A stretch of DNA of 64,000 nt from Pseudomonadota bacterium (GTDB lineage: Bacteria; Verrucomicrobiota; Verrucomicrobiia; Limisphaerales; SXTU01), in the NCBI GenBank assembly GCA_009922615.1, contig RFVF01000015.1, forward strand, positions 1 through 64,000, in the 5' to 3' direction. Positions within the stretch are counted from its first letter, which is position 1. Each line of letters starts with the position of its first letter. Below the pieces are notes generated by a model. That model saw only the letters and a list, made by a program, of their open reading frames with translations. It had not been told where the DNA came from and searched no databases. Shown one piece after another: positions 26,039 through 38,200 of this stretch. The position numbers and the translations under genes were made by a program.

Positions 26039-26150
26039 TATTGCTGGGCAATAGGCGGATCAAGAGCGTGGGATATTGTTCGTTAAAATTTGCTCGCCCG
26101 CAGACCTTGTTGGGTGTTGGTCCTCAGGAAAACCCCTACTCAGTATGGGG
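26039..26150. promoter_or_regulatory. Intergenic region upstream of the giant gene with two dyads
   Basis: The 222-bp gap (25999-26220) is less GC-rich than its surroundings. TATTGC-TGG-GCAATA (26039-26053) is a perfect 6-bp hairpin without a T tract. CCCCTACTCAGTATGGGG (26133-26150) is a near-perfect dyad (seven of eight pairs about the central C), directly followed by TATATGAGG. It lies about 70 bases ahead of the ATG, where an activator site or promoter would be expected. No clear ribosome binding site is seen; AAGAG ends about 11 bases before the ATG. Confidence 0.35.
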
Positions 26151-26220
26151 TATATGAGGGCTTGATATCTGACCCGGGGTTTGGAGACTCACCGAGTTTT
26201 CTTTAAGAGCGATTAACGTT

Positions 26221-29200
26221 ATGAGCACACCCTCCCGCCGCCTCGTCCTGTCTCCATGGGAACAACTCGCCACCCGCAGCCTGCCCCTGCTGGCGGTGTT
26301 CAGCCTGATCACTGGGTCGCTTTGTGCCCAGCTCTCGCCCGGGAGCGTGAACACGAACTTCACCGTGGGCACAGGTTTCGACCTGACGGTGCTGACCATC
26401 GCGCGGCAGCCCGACGCCAAGCTGGTGGTGGGCGGGCAGTTCACCACCTACAACGGCGTGGCGCGCAACCGGCTCCTCCGGCTCAACTACGACGGCTCCA
26501 ATGACGCGACCTTCACGCCCGGCGCGGGCGCGGACAGCTCGGTGAACTCCGTGGCGGTCTCGCCGGATGGGAAGATCGTGGCGGGCGGTGACTTCCTCAA
26601 TTTCAACAACGTCGCCCGGCGCCGGCTCGTGCGGCTCAACGCCAACGGCACGGTGGACACCAGCTTCGCGCCCACCGGCGGAGCCAACGCCGGGCCGGAT
26701 GGCTCGGTGGCGGCGGTGGCGGTGCAAGTCGATGGCAAGGTGCTCTTGGGGGGCAGCTTCCTGAACGTCAACGGCACCACCCGGACGCGCATCGCGCGGC
26801 TGAACCTGGACGGGACGGTGGACCCCGCCTTCAACCCCGGCACGGGCTTCAACAACACGGTCAACGCATTGGCCCTCCAGCCCGATGGCAAGATCCTCGT
26901 GGCCGGCTTGTTCACCAGCGTCAACGGGACTACGCGCAACCGGGTGGCGCGGTTAAATACAGATGGCAGCGTGGATGCCACCTTCGTGCCCGGCACGCTG
27001 GACAACGGTTACGCAAACAGCGTCAGCGTGGCCAGCGACGGCAAGGTCCTGCTTGGCGGCCACATCGACGCCGGCGGCAACTCGCACCTGCTGCGGCTCA
27101 ACTCGAACGGCTCGCTCGACACCACGTTCAACACAGGCAACAACGTGATCAACTCCACCGTCAACGCCGTCGTGGTCCACACCGACGGCAAGGTGCTCAT
27201 CGGCGGCTACTTCTCGGCGGTTAACGGCCTTTCGCGCAACGGCGTCGCCCGGATGTTGACCAACGGCGTGGTGGACGCGGCCTTCGTGCCCGGCACGGGG
27301 GCGAACAACACCGTGTGGGCGCTAGCGCTGGAGCCGGAAGGCAATTTCGTGGCGGGTGGTAACTTCACGACCTACGCAGGTCTGAGCCGCAGCCGCATCG
27401 CGCGCATTCAGAGCGAGTTCATCAACCAGCCGCCGGTGATGGTCGCGTTGACGAACCAGACGGTGCTGGAAGACAGCGGCACGACGACCCTCACGTTGAG
27501 CGGGCTGGCGGCGGGCCAGGCGGGCGAGATCACCCAGTTGGTAACGAACATCACGGCCACCTCCTCGAACCCGGCGCTGGTGCCCAACCCGACCGTGACC
27601 TACACGCCCGGGGCGAACACGGGCACGCTGGCCTTCACCCCGGTGGCCAACGCCTTCGGCAGCGCGACCATCACGATTGTCATTCAGGATAACGCCGGCA
27701 CGGCCAACGGCGGCGTGGACAAGAGCACCAACAGTTTCACTCTGACGGTGAGCCCGGTGAACGACGCGCCCTCGGCCACGCTGGCCGGCAGCGCATTGAG
27801 CGTCATCGCGGAGACGGGGGCGCAGACCCTCGCCAATTTTGCGGCGAACATCAGCGCGGGCCCGGCCAACGAGTCCGGCCAGTCGATCAACTTCATCGTC
27901 ACGAACAACAACAACGCGCTGTTCAGCGTGCAGCCCGCCATTGCGGCCAACGGCACGCTGACCTACACGCCGTTGCTTGGGGCCTCGGGCACGGCCACGG
28001 TGACGGTGCGGGTGCATGACGACGGCGGCACGGCCAACGGCGGCGTGGACACGAGTGCGCCCATGACGTTCACGATTGACGTGACCTCGGGGAACAAGCC
28101 GCCCACGGTGAACTTCGCTTCGGCGACGGTGACGGTGCTGGAAGACAGCGGGGCGGCGAGCGTGAGCAGCTTTGCGGCGTTGAGCCCCGGGCCGGCGAAT
28201 GAAAGCGCACAGACGGTGAGCGTGGTGAGCGTTACGGCGGCGAATACTTCGCTCTTCAGCGTCCAACCGGCGATTGCGGCCAACGGGACGCTGACCTTCA
28301 CGCCGGCGGCGAATGCCAACGGGAGCGCGACTGTGACGGTCATCGTCCAGGACGACGGCGGCACGGCCAACGGCGGCGTGGACAAGGCGACGAACACCTT
28401 CACCATTGCGATCACGCCGGTCAATGATGCGCCGAGCTTCGCGCTGCCCGGCGGGCCGGCGGCGGCCGCCGCACAAGGGCCGTGGACGGTGAGCACGGTG
28501 GCAAGCGAACTCACTGGTCACGCTGGTGGGGTCGTGAAGGACAGCGCGGGTAATTTGTTTGTGTGCGACTCGTTCAATAACCAGATCAAGAAGATCACGC
28601 CAGCTGGTTCGGTGAGCGTCTTCGCAACCGGCTTGCAAACCGTGTGTTGGCTAACGATCGACGCCAACGACAACCTCTACGTCACCGCAGGCGACGAGCA
28701 TCGAGTCAAGAAGGTCACGCCTGCTGGCGTGGTGAGTGTCTTGGCTGGCAATGGCAGCGCCGGCTACGCGGACGGGACTGGCGCTGGCGCGGTGTTGAAC
28801 TATCCGACGGGCATCGCGCTGGACAGCGCGGGGAACTTGTTCGTGGCGGAAGGCAACAACAACGTGATTCGCAAGATCACGCCTGCAGGCGTGGTGACGA
28901 CGTTCGTGGGGACGGCGGGAACCTCGGGTGGGACCGACGGCACGGGCGCGGCGGCGCGGTTTACCTCGCCGATGGGGATGGGGATTGACAGCGCGGATAA
29001 CCTGTATGTGGTGGAGCAGAACAACCACACGCTGCGGAAGATCACGCCGGCAGGCGTGGTGACGACGGTGGCTGGGTTGGCTGGCAGTGCTGGCGCAGTG
29101 GATGGGACCGGGTCCGCCGCGCGTTTTCTTGCGCCACAAGACGTGAAAGTCGACCTTGCTGGTAACCTACTGGTGGCCGATATGGGCAACCATGCGATTC

Positions 29201-32200
29201 GGCAGGTGACGCCGTTGGGGGTGGTGACCACGATCATCGGCGTGTTGGGCGATTACGGTTTCGTGGATGGGACGGGTTCGGCCGTGCGGTTGAGCGGGCC
29301 GCGCGGGCTGTGGATCGACGGTTCCGGCACCGTTTACATCGGGGAGTGGAACAACTACGCGGTGCGCAAGGCGGTGGCGGCAGTGGCGGCAGTGGGCGGC
29401 AGCAGCGGGCCCTACACCGTCACGGTCAACGAGGACAGTGGTGCCTACAGCGGTGGCGCGGGCTTTGCGACGAGCATCTCGGCGGGTCCGGCCAACGAGT
29501 CCGGGCAGACCGTGAGCTTCGTGGTTTCCAATGACAACAACGCGTTGTTCAGCGTGCAGCCGGCCATCAGCGCGTCGGGCACACTGACGTTCACGCCGAC
29601 GGCGAATGCCTTCGGTTCGGCCACGGTCACCGTCATCGCGAAAGACAATGGCGGCACGGCCAACGGCGGCGTGGACACCAGCGCGCCCCAGACCTTCACC
29701 ATCACGGTCAACAGCGTGAACGACGCGCCGAGCGTGACGTTCGCGACGAACAACATTGTCCGGCTGCAGGACAGCGGGGTCTTCACGGGCGGCGCGGGCT
29801 TCGCGAGCTTCTCGCCCGGCCCGGCCAACGAGTCCGCGCAGACGCTGCTGGGCTACACGGTGGCGAACAACAACAACGCCCTGTTCAGCTCCCAGCCCGC
29901 GATCAGCACCAGCGGCGTGCTCACGTTTACCTTGGCCGCCGCAGTGAACGGCACCGCAACGGTCACGGTCATCGCGCAGGACGACGGCGGCACGGCCAAT
30001 GGCGGCGTGGACAAGTCCACGAACACCTTCACGATCACCGTGGGCGCGGTGAATCATGCGCCGAGCTTTGCGCTGCCTGCGGGTGTGAGCGGCGGCGTGG
30101 CGGGTGAGACTTGGACCCCGCGCGACAGCGTCCGCAACTGGGCGCGCATCGCCTCTTCAGCGGATGGCACCAAGCTGGTCGCCGCGACCTGGGGTGGTCA
30201 GCTTTACACCTCGACGGATTCAGGCGTGACTTGGACAGCGCGGGAAAGCAACCGCCAGTGGTTTTACGTCGCGTCGTCTTCCGACGGAACCAAGCTCGTG
30301 GCCAGTCCAGGTGGTGGCCCTCGGGACTACATCTATACCTCGACGGATTCCGGAGTGACCTGGACGCCGCGCCTGACAGATGCCACCCGCGTTTGGATGG
30401 GTGTCGCCTCCTCAGCCGACGGGACCAAGCTGGTGGCGGTGGCCAGCGGCAGCCAGATTTTCACCTCTACGGATTCCGGAGTGACGTGGACCGCACGGGA
30501 TAGCGCCCGTTCTTGGAATGCGGTCGCCTCGTCTGCCGACGGGACCAAGCTGGCGGCGGCGGTGGGTCGTGGTCTGATTTACACCTCAACCGACTCGGGC
30601 GTGACTTGGGTGGCCCAGCCTGGTTCCGGCAGTCACGGTTGGTATGACATCGCCTCCTCGGCGGATGGCACCAAGCTGATCGCGGCGGACTACACTTTCT
30701 CGGGAGGTTACATCTACACGTCCGCCGACTCCGGCGTGACGTGGACGGCGCGCTTGACGGATGCGGGTCGCCCGTGGCGGACCGTGGCCTCCTCGGCGGA
30801 TGGCAACACGTTGCTGGCGGCGGGCATCGACACGCAGATTTACGTGTCCACGGACGCGGGGTCCACCTGGACGGCCCGTGATAGCGTCCGTGGGCTGAGG
30901 GATGGCTTGGCCGTCTCGGCGGACGGCAGCAAGCTGGTGGCCGCTGTGTATAATGATCAGATTTACACCTCCACGGGCGGCGGCTCCGCGGCCTACACCC
31001 TGAGCGTGCTGGAGGATTCTGGTGCCTACACCGGCGGTGCCAACTTCGTCACGAGCATCTCGCCCGGCCCGGCGAACGAAGCTGGCCAGTCCGTGGCGTT
31101 CACGGTTTCCAACGACAACAACGCGCTGTTTAGCGTGCAGCCGGCGATTAGCGCGGCGGGCACGTTGAGCTTCACCCCGGCGGCGAATGCTTTCGGTTCC
31201 GCCACGGTCACCGTCATCGCGCGGGACGACGGCGGCACCGCCAACGGTGGGGTGGACACCAGTGCACCGCAAACCTTCACGATCACGGTCACTGCGGTGA
31301 ACGACGCGCCGACGATCACGTTCAGCGCAAATAACGTGACGGTGCTGGAAGATAGCGGCGCGGCGAGCATCAGCGGGTTTGCCAGCTTCAGCGTCGGCCC
31401 GGCCAATGAATCGGCGCAGACCATCACCAGCGTCACCGTGAGCAGCGATAATCCCGCGCTCTTCAGCGTGGCTCCGGCGCTCACCGGTGGCACGCTTACT
31501 TTCACCCCGGCAGCGAATGCCAATGGCTCGGCCACGGTGACGGTGATCGCGCAGGATTCCGGCGGCACGGCCAACGGCGGTGTGGACAAGGCGACGAACA
31601 CCTTCACGATCACGGTGACGGCGGTGAACGATGCGCCGGTCATCACCTTCGCCAACAGCACCGTCAGCGTGCCGCAGGACAGCGGCGCGGCGAGTGTGAG
31701 CGCGTTCGCCACCATCACCACCGGCCCGGCCAACGAGTCGGCGCAGACCATCACCAGCGTCAGTGTGAGCAGCGATAACCCTGCGCTCTTCAGCGCCGGC
31801 CCGGCGCTCGTCGGCGGCACGCTCACCTTCACCCCGGCGGCGGGGGCGGCGGGTTCTGCCACGGTCACCGTGGTGGCGCAGGACAACGGCGGCACGGCCA
31901 ACGGCGGTGTGGACAAGGCGACGAACACCTTCACCATCGCAGTGACCATTGTGAACCACGCGCCGACCTTCACGCTGCGGCCTGTCAACACGCAGAGCAG
32001 CCTGGTGAGCAACGGCAGTTTCGAGACCGGCAGCTTCACCGGTTGGGTGATGAGCGACACCGCGAACACCTCGCCCGCGCTGGCGGTGCGGGCCAATGGC
32101 TCCAACCTCGGCTTCTTCAACGTCGCTTCCTCGGACGGCACCTACTCCGCCACGCACGGTTTCAGCGGGACGCAGGCCGGCAGCATCAGCCTCGCCCAGG

Positions 32201-35200
32201 ACGTGACCATTCCGCCCAACGGCGTGGCGACGCTCTCGTTCACCTATCGCGCGGCGTGGCAGACGTTCGGCGCGGCGGGCAACCGCGTGTTCCGCTTCGC
32301 GGTGCAGCCCAGTGGCGGGGGCGCGGACCTGTATTCGCAGACCTTGCTCACGGCGGCGCCGAACACGTTTGTGTTCCAGACCGCCAACACGCCGGTGACG
32401 CTGGACCTCACGGCCTTCGCCGGGCAGTCCGTGCGGCTGGTGTTCGTGACGGACATCGCGGCGGGCGACGTGGGCAACGGGTCGTTCCAGTTGGATAACG
32501 TGCAGCTCTCGGCCACCACGCCGGACTTCATAGTGTATGAGAACTCGGGTCCGAGCAGCACGGTGAACTTCGCGACGAACATCGTGGCCGGCCCGGCGAC
32601 GGAAGCCAGCCAGACGGTCACATTCACGGTGGCCAACAACAACAACGGCCTCTTCAGTAGCCAGCCCGCGATCGCCGCTGACGGCACGCTGACGTTCACG
32701 ACGGCGCAGGACGTGAACGGTGGGGCGACGGTGACGGTCTATGCCCGCGACAACGGCGGCACCGCCAACGGCGGCGTGGACACGAGCGTGGTGAAGACGT
32801 TCTCGGTGACGGTGCTGCCGGTGAACAGTGCGCCGCGCATCACGCCCACCAGCGTGACGGTGCTGGAGGACAGCGGGGCGTTTAGCGGCACGCGGGTGAC
32901 ATTCGCCACCGGTCCGGCCGATGAATCTGGCCAGAGCATCACCAACGTGGTGACGAGCAATGACAACAACGCCTTGTTCAGCGTGCAGCCGGTCGTGAGC
33001 ACGGCGGGCGTGCTGACCTTCACCCCGGCGGTGAATGCGAATGGCAGCGCGACGGTGACGGTCATCGCGCAGGACAACGGCGGCACGGCCAACGGTGGCG
33101 TGAACAAGGCGACCAACACCTTCACCATCACCGTGACGCCGGTGAACGATGCGCCGAGCTTTGCGCTGCCGGCCGGGGCCAACAGCCCAGCGGGGCAAAC
33201 GTGGACCTTGCAAAGCGGTTACTCATTCGCCGATACCCCGGCCATTGCTTACTCTCCCGATGGCAGCCGGCTCATGGCCGGGCGGTGGGGCGAATACAGT
33301 TATCTCTCGACGGACTACGGCGTAACTTGGTCGGCGCGCAACACGGACACTATTCGGTCCTATCAAGGAGGCTTCGCCTTCTCGGCGGACGGCATGCGGA
33401 TTTATGCGGCGCCTCGCTACACGCAAATGCTGACTTCGACAGATGGTGGGACGACTTGGTCGGCGCTGCCGCTGACGCCGGGGAACAACGGCTACTGGAC
33501 CGGTGTGGCTTGCTCCTCCAATGGGCGGGTGGTCATCGGTGGCAATGGCGACTTTGGTTACCTATACGTATCGACGGATTACGGTGCCAATTGGACGGCA
33601 AACCTCACGGATGCGGTCCGCGGCTGGGGTGGCGTGGCCGCTTCGAGTGACGGCACGGTTTTGGCCGCTGCCTCCTATGCACGGGCGGCGGGCAATATCC
33701 CTGATCGCATTTACATCTCTACGGACTCCGGGGCGACTTGGACCGCGCGTGGGCCGACGGCTTTCTGGGTGGGCGTGGCATGTTCTTTGGACGGCCGCAA
33801 GCTGGTAGGCACCACGGATAACGGACAGATTTACACCTCGACCGACGGAGGGCTCAACTGGACGGCGCGCGAAAGCACTAGGAATTGGGGGCGGGTGTTT
33901 TCCTCAGCGGACGGCAACACGTTGCTGACGGCGGCTTTGGGGGTGTTGTATCGCTCGACGGATGCGGGGGTGACGTGGACGGCGGACAGCAGCCGAAACT
34001 GGAAATCAGACCGAATCCCGATTACCATGACGGCGGATGGGAGCAGGTTTGCCGCCGTCAGCAACAACCGAATCTACACGTCTTCAGGCGGCCCCTCCGG
34101 TCCCTACACGCTGACGGTGAATGAGGACAGCGGCGCGTATGCGGGTGGAGCAAACTTTGCCACGAGCATCTCGGTCGGCCCGGCAGACGAGTCGGCGCAG
34201 ACCCTGACCTTCTCCGTCTCGAATGACAACAACGCCCTCTTCGCCGCGCAGCCCGCGATGAGTTCCAGCGGCACGCTCACCTTCACGCCCGCCGCGAATG
34301 CCTACGGCTCCGCGACAGTGACGGTGGTGGCCCAAGACAACGGCGGCACGGCCAATGGGGGTGTGGACACCAGTGCGGCCCAGACCTTCACCATCACGGT
34401 CTCGCCGGTAAACGACGCGCCGACGGTGGCTTTGAGCGCGAACAACGTGACGGTGCTGGAAGACAGCGGGATCAAAACGGTCAGCGGTTTCGCGACGGTG
34501 ACGAGCTTTGGCCCGAATGAGTCCGCGCAGACCTTGTTGGGCCATGTGCTCACGGCTGCGAATCCGGCGCTCTTCAGCGTGCAGCCGGCGATCGACAACA
34601 GCGGCGTGCTGACCTTCACGCCGGCCGCGAACGCCAACGGCAGCACGACGGTGACGGTGGTGTCGCAGGACTCTGGCGGCACGGCCAACGGCGGCGTGGA
34701 CAAGACCACGAACACCTTCACGATTACGATCACGCCGGTGAACGATGCGCCGAGCTTCGCCCTCAACAGCGGGCTTCTGAGCGTGGTCGGAGTTGGCTTC
34801 GACGGCACGACGCGAGGTTATGCGGTGGGCACGGGCGGTTACGGCCAGTTGGGTGCGGGCATGGGCATTGGTTCCTCGCCGTCGCCGGTGCAGATCGTGA
34901 ACATCACGAGTTTTACCCAGGTATCCGCCGGTGACTATCAGGGCATGGGGTTGACCGCGGATGGCACGGTCTGGGTCTGGGGCCGCAATGACAGCGGGCA
35001 GCTCGCCAACGGTGTCATTGCAGATGGTGGCAACAACGCGAGCTATGTCCCCTTGCAGGTGGCGGGGCTGGCGAATGTGATCAAGGTGGACGCTGGTTTT
35101 GGATGGAACATGGTGCTCAAGGCAGACGGCACGGTGTGGACTTGGGGTAACAACAGTTCTGGGCAGCTCGGCTTGGGCTCGATTGGCTCGCCCGTAACTA

Positions 35201-38200
35201 CGCCGACTCAAGTCCCTGGCTTGACTGCCATCACCGACATTGTGGCCTCGGGCCAAAATGCCTTCGCCTTGAAATCGGATGGCACCCTGTGGACGTGGGG
35301 TGCCAACGGCAATGGCTTGCTGGGGCGCGGTGCTCAGTGGGCCAGCGAGGCGACGCCGGCGGCGGTTTCATCCTTGGGCAACAACGTTGCCCGCCTGTTC
35401 CCGGCGGTCGGCACGCACGTCTTCGTCGAGAAGACGGACGGCACGATCTGGTCTTGGGGCGACTACTATCACGGCCAGCGGGGCGACGGGTCTTCCGGCG
35501 GTAACTTTAACCCCACGCCGGTGTTTATCCCGGCCTTGGGCGCGCATCAGGTGCTCACGATGGCGGCGGGCCAGGTGACTTCTTTCGCCGTGATGAATGA
35601 CGGCAGTGTCAAAGCTTGGGGTGCCAACTACAACGGGGTCGAATTGGGCTTGGGCAGTGGCAATGGGCGGCAGACGACCCCGGTCACGGTGCCGGGCTTG
35701 GCGAACGTCGTCAGTGTCAGCCCTGACTGGGGCGGGCTGGCGCTGGACGCCTCCGGCCGGGTCTATGCCTGGGGCCAGAGCGGCGCGGCGAACGTTTACG
35801 CCACGCCCACGCTTGTCGCCGGGTTGAGCAACATCACGGCCATCTCCTCCGGCCAGAATTTCTTCTACGCGCTGGGCAACTACTCCTCGACCCTCATGGG
35901 CATCGCCGTGAACGAGGATTCCGGTTCGCAAACCGTGACTTCGCTGCTCACGGGTATCGCCGCCGGCCCGGCGAATGAGTCAGCGCAGACCGTGAGTTTC
36001 ACGGTTTCCAATGACAACAACGCCCTCTTCAGCACCCAGCCCGCGATCAGCACGGCGGGCACGCTGACCTACACTCTGGCGGCCAATGTCAGCGGCACCG
36101 CCGTGGTGACAGTGGTGGCGCACGATGACGGCGGCACCGCCAACGGCGGGGTGGACACCAGCGCGCCGCAGACCTTCGGTATCCTCGTCAATGCGGTGAA
36201 CGATGCACCGACGGTGGCGCTGTCGGCGAACACGGTGACGGTGCTGGAAGACAGCGGCCTCAAGACGGTCAGCGGCTTCGCCACAGTGACAAGTTTTGGT
36301 CCGAATGAATCGAGCCAGACCTTGCTGGGCCACACGGTCACGGCCGCGAACCCGGCGCTCTTCAGCGTGCAGCCGGCGATCGACAACAGCGGCGTGCTGA
36401 CCTTCACACCGGCGGCGAACGCCAACGGCAGCACGACGGTGACGGTGGTGTCGCAGGACTCCGGCGGCACCGCCAATGGCGGCGTGGACAAGACCACGAA
36501 CACCTTCACCATCACGATTACCCCCGTGAACGATGCGCCCAGCTTTGGCATTCCTGCAGGAGTGGCGGCTCCGGCGGCTAGCCCGGGCGGGGAAACATGG
36601 ACGGCGCAGGCCGGGGCGGGCATGGATTATTGGTTTGCCATCGCCTCGTCCGCAGACGGCACGAAGCTGGCGGCGGTCTCGGGCTTGGGCCAAATCCACA
36701 CCTCGACGGATTCGGGCGTGACCTGGACGGCCCGGCTGACGGACGCGAATCGTAATTGGCGCGGCATCGCGTCCTCCACGGACGGCACCAAGCTGGCGGC
36801 GGTGAACTACAATGGCCAGATTTACACCTCGACGGACTCGGGTGCCACTTGGACCGCGCGCGAAACCACCCGTTACTGGTGGGCCATCGCCTCTTCGGCC
36901 GACGGCACCAAGCTCGTGGCCGCAGACTTTAATGGCGGCTCCGGTGGTTATCTCTACACCTCCACCGACTCCGGGGCGACGTGGACGGAGCGCCTGAACG
37001 ACTTCGGGCGTCCGTGGCGCGGCGTGGCTTCGTCGGCGGACGGGACCAAGCTGGTGGCGGTGGCCGAGAACTCCCAAGTTTACACCTCGACCGACTCGGG
37101 GGTGACGTGGACCGCGCGCGACAGCAGCCGCACCTGGCAGGGCGTGGCCTCGTCGGCGGACGGCACCAAGCTGGTGGCCTTCGTGTCGGCGGGCCAGCTC
37201 TACACTTCGGCTGATTCCGGGGCGACCTGGACGGCGCGCGACAGCAACCGTAACTGGACCTCCGTCGCGTCTTCCTCGGACGGCAGCCGGCTGCTGGCGT
37301 CGGTCAACAACGGCAACCTTTACACCTCGGCCGATTCCGGCGTGACCTGGACGGCGCGTGACAGCACGCGCACCTGGCAATGCGTCGCCTCTTCGGCTGA
37401 TGGCAGCAAGCTGGCGGCGGGTGTTTACAACGGCCAGATCTACACCTCGGCGGGCGTGGGTGTGGGTGGTGGCGGCGTGGCTGGAACGGTCACCACTTTG
37501 GCTGGCACGGCGGGGGTCGAGGGCAGCGCGGACGGCTCGGGTGCCGCAGCGCAGTTCCGTAACCTGTATGGCGTGGCTGTGGATGCGGCGGGCAACGTTT
37601 ACGTTCCCGACATCCAGAACCACACGCTGCGCAAGATCACCCCAGCGGGCGTGGTGACGACGCTGGCGGGTTCGCCGGGTGTTAATGCCAGTGTGGATGG
37701 CACCGGCAACGCGGCGCGGTTTTCGTCTCCCTCCGGGGCGGCGGTTGATGGCGCGGGCAACGTCTACGTGACTGATCAGGGCGGCAAGATCCGCAAGGTT
37801 ACTCCGTCTGGTGAAGTGACGACGCTAGCCGGATCAGGGTCGATTGGGAGTGCCGATGGCACTGGCGCGGCGGCGAGTTTCTATGGACCTATCGGTATTG
37901 CGGTGGACAGCACGGGTGACAATATCTATGTGTCCGACACATATAACCGCACCATCCGAAAGGTGACTTCGGCGGGCGTGGTAACGACCATCGCCGGACA
38001 GGTTGGAGTCTCAGGAACCGCGGATGGCACAGGCAGCGCTGCCCAGTTCAGTTATCCTTGGCATCTGGCTTTAGACAGTCACGGCGACCTTTACGTTGCT
38101 GACGCGGGATCGCTGCGCAAGGTCACGCCTGCGGGCATCGTCATCACCGTCAAAACTTTCCTTGAACTCGGCGGAAATGCCTATGGTGTGACGGTGGATA

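Noticed and set aside
30586-33213. Long open frame (875 codons) on the strand opposite the giant gene
   Set aside because: It is Arg/His-rich, repeats in step with the sense-strand modules and has no recognisable domain. It is a by-product of high GC content; the same holds for the antisense frames at 27322-28638, 34084-35256 and 35980-37623.
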